Below, in pieces: positions 10,445 to 21,107 of a stretch of 64,000 bases of DNA (position 1 is its first letter; each line of letters opens with the position of its first letter). Location: the NCBI GenBank assembly GCA_030295235.1, contig AP026131.1, forward strand, positions 930,001 to 994,000, in the 5' to 3' direction. The translations under genes were made by a program, and so were the position numbers. The notes under the pieces were generated by a model, which was given only the letters and a program-made list of their open reading frames with translations, searched no databases and was not told the origin of the DNA. The stretch is from Fistulifera solaris (lineage: Eukaryota > Bacillariophyta > Bacillariophyceae > Naviculales > Stauroneidaceae).

Positions 10445-11690
10445 ATGCCCCCGAACAACAGCAACAATAATAACAGCACGGAGAAACCCAGAGAAACGAA
10501 TCCTCATTGGAAGGGATATTGCTTTCTCATATTATCGAGCCTCATTAATTTTTCCGCCATTAGCAACGTCCCCGAACACGGCAATTTTGTCGGGTACAAG
10601 TTTATATCCGTATGTTTTGGTGTCGTTACGTTCTGTTTAGGGATATGTATTCTTTTGTTGGATTATGTGGACTGTTTTGTTCTTTATAAAGTCTGGGATG
10701 GCAAATTGGAGGGCTGTGTTCTTTCCTTTTGTGTATTATGGTGGATTGCGGGAGTCGCCTACACGACGCAAGTGGATGGCATTGGATATGTACGTTCCTT
10801 CATGATTGCTTTGTGCGACTTTTTTCTCTTCTTATATGTGATACGCTTCGTGTATTGGGTTCTTTCAGGTCGTGATGAATATTTACGTTACTTCATGGGT
10901 ATCTTTGGTCTGTTCCGTTTACACTTGGAATTTGTGGTCGGCCAAACGAGACCTTTTGTCCATCCAGGAACTAACGGGCGTGAGTGTCACACTCAAAGCA
11001 TGGTATATACTATTCATTGCATCGCTCGTCGTCACGGGCACGACGATTAATGTGGCTATCGTGGACATGTACGGCATTGGTTGGGAAAACCGGAGCAATC
11101 TATTCGGAATCAGTTTGGGACTATTCTCTTCAGCAGTATCGTTTGCGTTTATTTTATTGCACTACCGATTGATTGACGTGTGCACCAAAGGTGGCTGGCA
11201 CGAGTTTGTAGCTGCTTCCCTTATGATTGCACTCTGGACGATTGGCTGTGCCGTATTGACACGCGAAGGGGCCATCGGATCGACGATCGTAGGGCGTGGT
11301 TGCACCACTTTTCTGCGCGAAAGAGAAGACAATGGGGACTTTCAAACAGACTTGTATCAACCAAGTAAGACTGTCAGTGAGGACGAATGTCGTGTCTTGG
11401 TTTCCTCGGTCAATACTACGGACTTTGTCGTTCTCAACGGAACACTGCCCTGCTCGGCATTCGTTCAATACACACTGGACCGTGAAGTGAATATACCCGG
11501 CTCCAACCTATATGTTTCGGTTTGGCTGTGTTTGGCAGCTTCGATTCAAATTGCATTACGCTGGAAAGCCCAGCAGGCTGTCCAGCTAGCAGCCCGTGCC
11601 CATCAAGACCGACAAGAGGAGCACGATATAGGTGTCCGAAACAATGACGAGGATGCAGATTTGGATGATTTTGTGGACGCCAATGAGTAA
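10445..11690 (+). CDS. Unknown multi-pass membrane protein with acidic tail
   Basis: Two exons, 10445-10789 and 10869-11690, around a 79-bp intron (GTACGT...TTTCAG). The spliced length of 1167 nt encodes 388 residues. After an Asn-rich N-terminus (PPNNSNNNNSTEK) there are about eight hydrophobic segments, four in the first half and four in the second. A luminal or external loop carries several Cys and possible N-glycosylation sites (NTTDF, NGTLPCSAF). The C-terminal tail is hydrophilic and very acidic (NDEDADLDDFVDANE). I do not recognise the family; the layout suggests a diatom-specific membrane protein. It is transcribed convergently with the glycosyltransferase, the two coding ends being only about 18 bp apart. 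Confidence 0.7.
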
Positions 11691-11708
11691 TGACACATTT
11701 GTCACAGC

Positions 11709-13360
11709 TTAAGGGCACGTTTCTTTGGGACTTCCGTCCTCCTTCATCCACGGTAACCAGCCTATTCTCGCCATGGTTGGTTTGCAATGGCCATCTTCCT
11801 TGCCAGGATCATAGAATTCAGTACCTTCGCACCAACCGATCGAGCCCGAATTGATACTGCCAAAATATTTGATCAAAGAATTTATGGCCTGACTTCGCAA
11901 ATCGGCCCAGATTTGTTTCTTTTCGGACATTCCCGAACCGCAGTCCCAACAGATACCTCCAATACCACCTTTCTCGTGGGCAGGGCCTCCGCCGATACCG
12001 TGATTTTCAAGTTGAACCACTTGTTTTTCGCTCTCGCCGGTCATGAGTCGTTCTTCCTCTTCATTTTCCTCCTCTTTTCTGCGGCTTTTTCATCCGGATC
12101 CGTCTCTTCGAGTCGACGGCCGCCGCGGCGTTTCACGGTACCGTCGTCTGGATTCAAGCGTCGGGAATACACTTTCGGTGCTCGGGCCGCCAAGTGTGAT
12201 ACAACGGTACTAACAGTAATATCATCCGGATGAACGGGATGTGCCAACACAAATTGCCGAATTTCTTTCAGAGCCGGATGCCAGAGAAAGCACAAGTAGT
12301 TGGAATGCAACATACTTCCTGACGGAAGAACCATATTAGCATCATAGTTGGCAAAGAAACGAAAATTGTACTCGACTTTGTCTTGTAAATTGTCGCAGTG
12401 TGAGATGAAGTGTTTGTCGTTGGGTTCCGGGTCCAGGCGTTGACGTTCCTCTTGTTGGCGCGGAGAGTAATCAATCTTTCGCGACATGGCACCAATCTGC
12501 GCTCGTGCATTTCGTTTCCACAATTCGAATCCGGACTCGATGGCTTTGTAAGAGTAGAAAGGGCCGTCATCGTCGTAATACAAAATGGCTTTGGTCGTCA
12601 CTTTGACGACGTCTGGATGATACCGATTCATCAGGTCATTCGGGAATCCCATTTTTAATGGATAAACAATGCGCAAAGAGTTGGCAGGATCTTTGGCAAA
12701 CTCAAGTAATTGTTTCCCTTCGCTCGACTCGTCAACGCTTCGCGGTCCATTCCATACTACTACGCACTCTTTGACCAATCCTCGAAACGCCTCCCGATTG
12801 GTTAACTTTTTGATTTGATTGAGTGTAATTCCCAATCGATCGGGATTGTAGGCCATGAAAATCACCGTCAACTGCGATTCCTGACATTCCGTTTCGGGTG
12901 GCATGCGACATTGCCATTGGATGTCATCATTGTGATTTCCTTTCTTATAATCAGCAATCGCATCAATGATCCCAAATGGTGGCAGTGTAGCCAATGTTTG
13001 ATTCTCTTTCCCAAACAACATTTCGTAGTGATGATCAAAACCGTGAAAATCAGCGTCCGCGTGTTGACAATAACTCTTGTGAGCGCGGGCGCGCAAGACC
13101 ACTTCATCCCACGCAGAATCCCAAAAGGAGGTTCGTTCAATAATTCTCTTGTGTGGTAAAATGGCGCGCTGTTCGTTCACTCCGTGTTCCTCGCTCAGAC
13201 GAATGATGGAGGAATGACTGTAGAAGAGGATCGTGAACCATCCGAGCGCGGTGATTATGAAGCATTGAAGGAAGTATTGAATCCGAAATATCGATTTCTT
13301 CGATCCATCTTTTTGTGTACTCTTCAAACTGACACGACTTTGTTGCTGTGGAAGAGACAT
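11709..13360 (-). CDS. GT64 exostosin-like glycosyltransferase, type II membrane protein
   Basis: Predicted Golgi/ER glycosyltransferase of the exostosin C-terminal (GT64) type, which transfers GlcNAc/GalNAc from UDP-sugars; the acceptor here is unknown. The start is set at Met 13360 (MSLPQQQS), giving a short cytosolic tail and one membrane anchor (FLQCFIITALGWFTILFYS). The GT64 core runs from LTVIFMAYNPDRLGITLNQI through VVVWNGP and the metal-binding DXD-type motif YYDDDG to FRFFANYDANMVLPSGS. One frame change sits at the T-runs near 12065-12077. Total length 1652 nt is one short of a multiple of three, exactly what one missing base predicts, giving 550 residues. The repaired C-terminus (GGIGGICWDCGSG ... 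WLPWMKEDG) continues the protein. Confidence 0.82.
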
Positions 13361-13838
13361 GTTACGTTTGAGAAGTGAATAAACTTTACAAAGACATAGT
13401 CGCAACAACAAATAATGCGCTCGTCGTTCTTTTTGTTTTCGTTTTGGTGACGAGTATGGATGACAAAAAATGACCCTTGACTTTACTAGCGTTAAGGTGA
13501 AGCAAGCATTTTTGCAGTAACGAAAAGTGTACCCGTCCTCGCAGTATCTTGTGAAGTGTGGATTACTTTTTCTCATGACTCAATCCAACTTCAGTCCTGA
13601 AAAGTGTTGACTGCACTATGTCGAGTGTATGAACTAGTCAAATGTGATACTTCGATAATTTGAAATAAGAAAGAGAATCGCAGCATTTTTGTAGTGAATA
13701 ACCAGAACTTGATAGCTTCATAGAGGAATGCAAAATCTGTCTATAGTTACTTCATTTGATTGTCGAGCCGGTCTCCAACATCTAATATTGCTAAAGACAA
13801 CTCGGTTCTTGTACGGTACTACTCAACACATGGCTGTA
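13361..13838. other. Intergenic region
   Basis: Lies upstream of the glycosyltransferase and downstream of the FKBP-TPR gene. No gene, repeat or RNA is seen. Confidence 0.4.
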
Positions 13839-14836
13839 CTAGCTGGCCGCGTTTGCCTTTTTTCTTTTCCATGTTGTCCTTAATTTGCGTGCTTCCTCTT
13901 CTTCGTCTTTGTTTTTGTAAGTGACGGCGTTTTCGAGGGATTGGATGGCACTATCCGCTTCTTCCAAGGATGTTTTGGGATCCATCATGGCTACTTTGGC
14001 CAATCGTAAAAGTGCCTTCAAATTGCGAGGGTCTTTTTCCAATAACACCGCTCCCGCCTTTTTCGCTAAAGCATACTGCTTCGCTCTCATGTGCAGCGCC
14101 AAAATGTTGTTATATGAATCAATCATCAACTGCCGTGCTTCCTTGTATTGCGGATGATCAGTGCCGACTTGTTGAAAATACGTTCCATCCTGTAAGGCTT
14201 CCATGTCCTTGGCCGACTTTTCGTACAATCGGAGCGCCCGGTCCTTGCGTTGGGGCCATTCGCACAAATACAAATCGTTGGCGATCATTTTGCGGGTATT
14301 CGTTTTTTGCAGTGTAAAGTAAGGGTTGAGTCGGGACGTGTCTTTGACTTTCATGGCGCGGGTAATGTGATACAAGACGCTGGAATCGGGAGGCAACGTG
14401 TATTTGTCATTCCCCGATGAATAGGTTCGTGGATGAGGTCCAAAGGCATACTTCGCAGTAGACCATACCCAAGCCGTTTGGTGATTCATCATGCAAGTCA
14501 AAGCTATATCCAACGCATCGTTGATCTCGTTTTGTCCGACTACGACGAGCCAGCTCGTAGCTTTCTGACAAAGAGGACCATCTGTGTTATCCTTGTCGTT
14601 GGTTTGGTGAACGGTAAAATCGACCAGAACAGCATCACCAGCTTTTATTTCGGGAGACTCGTTCGATGATTCAAGCAATCCCTGATTTTGTAAACGCTGA
14701 TCACAGATCTAGAATTCAAGAAGACCACGCAAGTGAGTCTGGAGGGAGATGATGGTTGCGTAAAACTTCCGTGATAGAAAGGCTATACCTTCAGGAGCAA
14801 ATCCTGTCCTCGTAGCTCAATCCAATCACCTGACAT
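13839..14836 (-). CDS. FKBP-like/TPR co-chaperone protein
   Basis: Two exons, 14789-14836 and 13839-14696, with a 92-bp GT-AG intron. Splicing gives 906 nt and 301 residues. The N-terminal half (SPEIKAGDAVLVDFTV ... AWVWSTAKYAFGPHP) follows the FKBP fold of FKBP8/FKBP38-type proteins, but several active-site aromatic residues of true prolyl isomerases are not evident, so it may be a non-catalytic domain. The C-terminal half has TPR-like helical pairs (ALRLYEKSAKDMEALQDG, ARQLMIDSYNNILALHMR, AKKAGAVLLEKDPRNLKALL). It ends in a basic tail (WKRKKANAAS). An Hsp90-linked co-chaperone role is family inference. Confidence 0.75.
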
Positions 14837-15396
14837 TACTGAAAAACGATTGGCTGTAAATGGTTTGACAAGGTGTTTATTTTGTTAAGAATTGGTGAGA
14901 TGCCGATAATCAAGACGGAGCGATTACTTGGAAGTTGTGAGGAAAACTGGGTCATAATTATGTCCGTGTTTCATTCATTTGTGTGTTTGTCAACGATGTC
15001 CGACACAATGTCGTACCACTACTTCAACGGTCGACGAATGCTTGCACAAGGCGAGCACGAGCACAAACCGATTGTTGAGTTTATTGGAAGTTGCCGATCG
15101 TCTGTCAAAGGCAGTGTTGTATTCATGACGTTGTCATTCGGAGAAACACGATGATTCCAAAATGAATGTGCATCATCGAATGCGCTGCATTCGTCTGTCT
15201 TCCACGGACCCCGAACGGCGCATTCGAAGATGCCCAACAGTCGACAACCGATAAGCCCCCACGGAACGACGTGTGCTACCGACACCCACCACACGCGTCG
15301 CGCGTGCTACTCTTCGCCCTACCCGTGCGTTTCAAAATTGCACACCAACACGTTTGTCAAATCACTTCACATATTATTTTTGCGCCTTCCACAACA
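14837..15396. promoter_or_regulatory. Divergent intergenic region upstream of the flavodoxin
   Basis: No gene is supported. It separates the FKBP-TPR gene (minus) from the first flavodoxin (plus) and must contain both promoters. An inverted repeat around 15294-15310 (CACGCGTCGCGCGTG) lies about 90 bp upstream of the flavodoxin start and could be a protein-binding site; that is inference only. Confidence 0.35.
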
Positions 15397-16047
15397 ATGT
15401 TTCGTTCTGCTGCCGTGACCTCTTTGCTGGTTGCCTCTGTGGCAAATGCCTGGGTGATTGCGCCCCCAGCGCAACGATCGTTCGCTACTCGTTTGGATGC
15501 TTCCGTCGGTATCTTCTACGGAACTTGCACGGGCAGCACCAGCGAAGCGGCCGATTTAATCCACCAGGCCTTCGGTTCTGGCGTTGCCGCCGAACCCATT
15601 GATGTCGATGGCCTCACGGACGATGCTCTCGCCGCCTCATTGAAAGAACACGACGCTTTGATCGTAGGTGCCCCCACTTGGAACACGGGTGCCGAGTCCG
15701 AGTGCAGTGGTACGGGTTGGGATAAGTTCTACTATTCCAAGTTGCCCGCGATGAAATCGGAGCTCAGCGGCAAGAAGGTCGCTGTCTTTGGCTTGGGCGA
15801 CCAGAGCAGCTATTCGGAGTACTTTTGCGACGCTGCTGGAGAGATCTGGGATGTCTTCAACGGTTTGGACTGCAAGATGTTGGGTGCTTGGAGTCAAGAT
15901 GGATACGAGCACGAGGACTCGAAGAGCATCCGCGGCGACAAGTTCTGTGGCTTGTTGCTCGATGCCGTCAACCAAGAAGATATGACGGAGGATCGCGTGA
16001 AGCAGTGGGTAGCGCAGTTGATCGATGAGGGAATTCTTGCTAAGTAG
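15397..16047 (+). CDS. Plastid flavodoxin, copy 1
   Basis: 216 residues. Flavodoxin is an FMN electron carrier that replaces ferredoxin at photosystem I when iron is short. A signal peptide ends SVANA, followed by Trp (NAWVIAPPAQR), a diatom plastid-targeting junction. The FMN phosphate loop is GTCTGSTSEAA. The first FMN-stacking loop is PTWNTGAESE, and the second loop region is GLGDQSSYSEYFCDA. The insertion typical of long-chain flavodoxins is present (KMLGAWSQDGYEHEDSKSI). The frame is unbroken. It is closely related to the next gene downstream and so a tandem duplicate. Iron-regulated expression is expected from the family, but no element is proven here. Confidence 0.95.
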   Translation: MFRSAAVTSLLVASVANAWVIAPPAQRSFATRLDASVGIFYGTCTGSTSEAADLIHQAFGSGVAAEPIDVDGLTDDALAASLKEHDALIVGAPTWNTGAESECSGTGWDKFYYSKLPAMKSELSGKKVAVFGLGDQSSYSEYFCDAAGEIWDVFNGLDCKMLGAWSQDGYEHEDSKSIRGDKFCGLLLDAVNQEDMTEDRVKQWVAQLIDEGILAK

Positions 16048-16342
16048 AAGCCTAATACACAGAAAACTGCCTTAGTTTAGTTGTGTCGTCATCGCATACG
16101 TACTACGTGAAATGGTACTGGTTAAGTTGTATATCACCATTATGTAGGCTTACCGGTACCGCTTTCATTGTAGATACTGTCTCCTTTAAAGTGTGACGTC
16201 CTGTCCTTTGCCAGCTGCTAAGATACTCTCTATGTCACAGTAAACCCCGGACGAGCTTTGATAGATTGATGGCGATCCGAAAAAAAGCGTTCGTTCTCCT
16301 TCTTCTTTGTTGCTGTCATAGTAATTTCGTCTTGCTTTCACG

Positions 16343-17242
16343 ATGCTGCGATTTGGTAAATATTTTTTCTTCGTCTCCTTTGTTGTAACGGCGACAGACG
16401 CTTGGGGGATTCTTCCTCCAGCACAGCGTTTTCAGACTCGTTTGGATGCCGCTGTGGGTATCTTTTACGGAACCTCCACGGGTAGTACGAGCGACGCCGC
16501 CGAATTGATTTATGAGGCGTTCGGAGCCGATGTCGCTGCCGAACCGGTCGATGTCGATACCTTGGACAAGGGTGCTCTCGCTGACGCGTTTGGACAGCAT
16601 GATGCGCTGATCGTCGGGACACCGACTTGGAACACCGGCGCGAACACAGAACGCAGTGGCACCGGTTGGGACGAGTTGTATTATTCCAAGATGCCGGCCT
16701 TGAAAGCACAATTGGACGGCAAGAAGGTGGCGGTTTTTGGTTTGGGTGATCAAGTCAGTTATTCGGAGAACTATGCGGATGCGACCGGCGAGTTGTGGGA
16801 CGTCTTCCATGGTTTGGGCTGCACTATGTTGGGTGCTTGGAGTCAAGAAGGATATGAGCATGAGGCATCCAAAAGTATTCGTGGAGACAAATTTTGCGGT
16901 CTTTTGCTAGATGCCGTGAATCAGGAAGAGTTGACGGGAGAGCGTGTGCAGCAATGGGTGGCACAGCTAATTGAGGAAGGCATTCTTGATGGTAGTAGTT
17001 CCGTTGCGAAGCCTTCGACAGCCACCAGCAGTGCATCGCCGAAGGCTGTGGAAGAGGAAATTCCAGAATTGAAAGAAATGGCTGCAAGCAGCCGTATATT
17101 GGATGAAAACATTGCTCTTCATTCAAGTGGCGGTTTCAAAGCTCACGTCAATCCAGTGTCGGGGAAAACCATGTGGACTAGTGCAGATGGTCGCAAGTCA
17201 TTCACTACAGTTGGGACAGTCAAGAAAGCGACAAAACCGTAA
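16343..17242 (+). CDS. Plastid flavodoxin, copy 2, with C-terminal extension
   Basis: 299 residues. The first about 215 match copy 1 closely: phosphate loop GTSTGSTSDAA, PTWNTGANTERSG, GLGDQVSYSENYADA. A signal peptide ends at TDAW (VVTATDAWGILPPAQR), again with Trp at the plastid-targeting junction. Unlike copy 1 it carries about 80 extra residues. These comprise a Ser/Ala/Pro linker (VAKPSTATSSASPKA), a helical piece (EIPELKEMAASSRILDENI) and a compact Gly/Lys/Trp motif (GGFKAHVNPVSGKTMWTSAD). I do not know this tail; it could dock the carrier on a partner or membrane. The frame is unbroken, so the extension is not a read-through artefact. Confidence 0.93.
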   Translation: MLRFGKYFFFVSFVVTATDAWGILPPAQRFQTRLDAAVGIFYGTSTGSTSDAAELIYEAFGADVAAEPVDVDTLDKGALADAFGQHDALIVGTPTWNTGANTERSGTGWDELYYSKMPALKAQLDGKKVAVFGLGDQVSYSENYADATGELWDVFHGLGCTMLGAWSQEGYEHEASKSIRGDKFCGLLLDAVNQEELTGERVQQWVAQLIEEGILDGSSSVAKPSTATSSASPKAVEEEIPELKEMAASSRILDENIALHSSGGFKAHVNPVSGKTMWTSADGRKSFTTVGTVKKATKP

Positions 17243-17642
17243 GATCGGCTTTTGATGAATAATTGGTAGTGCCTCTTTTGATTGACTTTCTCATTCCGAT
17301 TAAGAATTAAAGTATTCTCATTGCTGGATTCGCTTACGGCATCCGATTCGATAGTTTAGTGCAGAATGAAATTAATCCTTCTCAAGCATAAAAAAGAGAG
17401 TTGATGCTAGTAAACGTACAGGACCCTTATTATGTCATATCTAGGAGGAAATTATGGCCAATACCCAATACTATTTGATGTTAACTGTTGACGGCCAAAC
17501 GTGATCGGTCGAAACACGTTCTTCGACAACGCATCCGGCGGGAACCGCACACAATCATTTTTGACACCGTATCTTTTTACAAACTGCCGATCAGAAGGTG
17601 GTAACAAACAATACACTTTCATATTCGTTGCGGACAGTAACC
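17243..17642. other. Intergenic region upstream of the FecB-like gene
   Basis: No gene is seen. It is AT-rich, with the sequence just upstream of 17643 being pyrimidine-rich. It probably holds the promoter of the downstream gene. Confidence 0.35.
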
Positions 17643-19098
17643 ATGAAGTTTCTTGCAGTTTGCTTTGCCGTTTTCGTTACCTCTCAAGCGGTTAATCCGA
17701 CGGAATGTCTAACGAGTGTCGACCCTGACTTCGATTACTTTCCTGACAAAGTAACTGTTGTTGATTCGAAACTTTGGACTGTGTCTTATCACAACACGTA
17801 CAAAGTTCTCCGGAACATCGATTCCAATTCCTCATACCTCCTCTATCAGTGCGGAACAACTCCACCCGCTGACTCAAACGTTTACGACGAGGTCATTCAA
17901 ATTCCCATCGCACCCAATGTCGCGATTGATGAGGTTGTTCATATTCCGATGCTGGAGCAATTGGGTCAAGTGCAAACTATTGATGTTTTTCTTGACAGAT
18001 CCGCAGTATATTTCGTCACCATGTTTCCGAGATAAAGTTACCGCGGGAGAAGTGTTGTTGGTCGATCGAACAGAAGGAAATACAAGCCCTGACTTGCTCC
18101 TTAACCAGCCCAGCTCCCCGGAGCGTGTCATGGAAGTCTTGCAAAATGTCTCCGTCGCATTCGTCAGCCCCTTTCATAGTGACATTCCTGGAGTAGACAC
18201 GTACGTCAAGATCAGTTTTTACGCCGAATTGACCAACGCAGCCATATTCGAATGGATCAAGTTCTACAGCACTTTCTTCAACCTCGAAGCCATGGCCAAC
18301 GAAGCTGTCGAAGCTGCCGCGGATCGATACAAGTGTGTCACTGAAAATGCCGGTCGCATCCAAGCCGATTTCCCCCAACAGCCCACGGTTCTCTGGGCTT
18401 ACTACAGTGATTACTGCCTCGGATGGAGCGTGGCGAAATGCCCCAACTATTATTGCGAATTCGCGTCGGCGTGTTCCGCCCAGCTCGTGTCGGACGATGA
18501 TGAATCACAATCCTATTCTGTAGATGCATGTGGTACCAAATTTATGAATGTCACGGAGTTGGTCTCTTTCGGCAAAGACGCTGATCACTGGATCTTTCCT
18601 GCTCCCAACTGGGATGAAACCTACGTCGAATTTGAGACGGAGCTCTCTGTCATGAAATCAGTCCAGAACAAACGAGTCTTTGACTATCTCGGTGCGGGAC
18701 CTAATACTTGGTACGAGGAACGCTACGCGAGCTACTACGATGTTGTCCAAGACTTTTGTTCTGTAGTGGGTACAACTTCTCCGCTTCCAGGTGGTCGGTG
18801 GTTTCGTAACGTCTTTCAGCACAAGGAAGGACAAGCCGGTGAATGCACGAGCGAAGGCGAACATTCCATTTTGCCATATAACTTTGAATGTGATCAAGCG
18901 GTGTTCGACTTGCCCGTTGCAAGTCCGGTCGCGGCTGCACCAGCTGGTGAGCCTGTTGCGGAATCTCCTATGGGGCAGCCGGCTGTAAAACCATCGACAG
19001 GTGGGTCCGTCGCAGAAACACCGTCAAGTTCAAGTTCTTTTGCGTTAAATTATGCTTGCCTCGCTGTCATGTCGATTGGTGCTTTGATGTTTCGGTAA
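17643..19098 (+). CDS. FecB-like solute-binding surface protein, possible iron/siderophore binder
   Basis: Signal peptide MKFLAVCFAVFVTSQAVNP, then a periplasmic-binding-protein fold of the ABC iron-siderophore type: FPDKVTVVDSKLWTVSYHNT, YLLYQCGTTPP, VVHIPMLEQLGQVQTIDVF and AAIFEWIKFYSTFFNLEAMA. Proteins of this kind in bacteria and cyanobacteria bind ferric chelates. Diatoms use a homologous FecB-domain protein (FBP1) in siderophore uptake; equivalence with this gene is not claimed. The C-terminus has a Pro/Ala/Ser-rich stalk and a final hydrophobic segment (NYACLAVMSIGALMFR), fitting a GPI or membrane anchor. One frame change lies near 18033. The length of 1456 nt is one over a multiple of three, giving 484 residues when corrected. 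Its place beside two flavodoxins supports an iron role. Confidence 0.72.
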
Positions 19099-19454
19099 GC
19101 GATATGGCTATAATAGCCAGTAATTAGATAACGAAAAAGTGTATGCTTGAGATCACTGCAGAACGTCATAGTTCAATTTGAAACTCTTCGTGAAATGCTT
19201 TTGTAGAAATGCAAGCGGTCCCCGAGAGAATCTGATTTCTTGCCGAACTTGGTTCGATCAGTGACTTCTTTGTTTTAGCGTGAACCGTAAAATGAGACAT
19301 CAAATTCGACTAGTCACTGCTCCAACCTACATTCCTCGGCGTTGTAAAGCCCGAATAAGAGTCCTTGTTTACAATAATTGGCGCCCTTTTCTAATGTCAT
19401 TGTTACTGCAAGCTCTTCCGTAAAAATTACTCCTATAAAAATGAAGTCACATCT

Positions 19455-19715
19455 ACACATTTTCTGACACGTCAAAAACCACACCCCCACATTTTCTGGA
19501 GACGTGAAGAACCACACTTCCACATTTTCTGGAAACGTGAAAAGCACACTCCCACATTTTCTGGGCACGTCAAAAGCACGCACCCCCACATTTTCTGGAC
19601 ACGTCAAAAACCACACCCCCACATTTTTTTCTGGAGAGGTCAAAAACCGCTCTACTACATTTTCTGGAGACGTGAAAAAGCACACCTTCACATTTTCTGG
19701 AAACGTCATAAGGGC
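19455..19715 (+). repeat. Tandem repeat, about 33-bp unit, eight copies (family B)
   Basis: Eight copies of a unit near CACATTTTCTGGAAACGTGA followed by A-rich and CACAC(C)CC sequence, starting near 19456, 19489, 19522, 19554, 19588, 19620, 19658 and 19691. Because 33 is a multiple of three, both strands show repetitive open frames that I do not call genes. The same unit, reverse-complemented, forms the four-copy array at 47.55-47.70 kb. Confidence 0.9.
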
Positions 19716-19817
19716 TCTTCGAACAGTGAAAGAATCATAATATCACCGCGGCCGTTGAGTATCTTTTCCATCTTCTCTTCATGTAAGAATGTTGCAATTA
19801 AAACATCCTTTGATAAA

Positions 19818-20590
19818 AAAAATCCGAACAATAGGAAAGGAAAGGGCAAGAGCCGCAAGAAGGCGGATTCAACTGCAGCACGCGACGATGAACCGTCGCT
19901 ACTGCAGCGCATGCATAGCGCACTCCCCGCACTCGGCGCGAAAGTAGCAGCGGCTACCAAAAGCGAAGGATGCTACAATCAATACAAAGAAGCTACGCTG
20001 CAGTTTCACAACTGGATGGCAAATGAGACATGTCTAACCTGCAAAATGTTCGCAGTGAATGATTATCGAACGGCGTGGAGCAGATTTTGGAGAACAGTTG
20101 GGCTGTGCATTTGGCAGAACAACCCGGGGATTTCATTGTAGATCCGCCTGAGACAAAATAAACTTGGCATTGAGTATTCGGTTGCGAGAAAAGTATCAAA
20201 TAAAAGTTTGGGTCTAAAGCTCGAGGCGACCTCAGGCACCAGTACATTATCGATATTCTCAAACATTGTCAAAAGGTGCTTTGTTTTGCAAATCGGATAA
20301 CTGCCGCAGTCTGTAGTACAAGAGATGGCACCGAAATCGCTCGACTTTAGTGGCGATTCAGTGCGGTGACGCTTGAGGACGACGATGAAGTCGAGAAAGA
20401 CTGGGATGAGTTTGAGCGTGATATCAAAGATGGCAAGTTACTCGAATGCTCTGGAGTCGAGGTGGAAGACGAAATCAACATCAAGGAAATACATCTTAAA
20501 AATGTGCCGATCGAATATAAGCGAGTGTTCTCTGTTTACCTGGTACGATGGATGATTTCATGGGCGATACTTGCAAGCACAACACGCTCC
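19818..20590 (+). pseudogene. Decayed 5' copy of the DUF6604-like gene
   Basis: This matches the intact gene at 21108 over its first third. Shared stretches are KGKGKSRKKADSTAARDDEP, YNQYKEATLQFHNWMA, VNDYRTAW, the region around 20200-20290, EDWKDIDRDIKEG-like and TMDDLMG-like sequence. The start codon is lost (ATCCG replaces ATGCC), several frameshifts are present, and the copy ends near 20590, before the rest of the protein. Unlike the other broken genes in this window, the lesions are many and not tied to homopolymers, so true decay after tandem duplication is likely. Confidence 0.82.
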
Positions 20591-21107
20591 TGGTGATCTC
20601 TCCATGCATTTTCTTCTTGGGAACGATCGACCGGCTGAACGCATATGTAGCGGGGCTTGGTTTCTTTGCACAGTCAAGCTGCTGTCTTCGTCGTATACTA
20701 GACGATGAGTATGGGTTCGTGTCCTTTACCGTACTGGGAGGTATCTACAGGCCGAGTCAAAAGAAAATATTTATCTTTCCGAAACAGAATGGTCATCCGC
20801 CATTCGCCTAATGGATCTTTTTGTGACAATTTTAGAATGAGCGAGCCTGCTTGAACAGGATACAGTCATTTTTAGCATGCTTGGCAGTGAATGCGCTGAT
20901 TACTCCCGACTCCGGAGGTATATTTACCAAAGCGGCGAGATTGAGCCTTAAAAAATGATTTCAACAACTTGCCACTTGCCACGACTGGAGATATCGGTCG
21001 TGAGTCACATACCACGGTAAGGTTCTCTCTTTTTGTTTCGAGTTCGCAAAATCATTTTCGTGCTCTTTCATTGCATATGAAGTGAATGAGCTCATTATTG
21101 GCGAAGA
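20591..21107. other. Spacer between the decayed and intact DUF6604-like copies
   Basis: No similarity to the downstream gene could be seen beyond 20590 and no other gene is supported. It probably includes the promoter of the intact copy. Confidence 0.35.

Noticed and set aside
19314-19740. Repetitive open frames on both strands over the 33-bp array
   Set aside because: The unit length is a multiple of three, so open frames are expected by chance.
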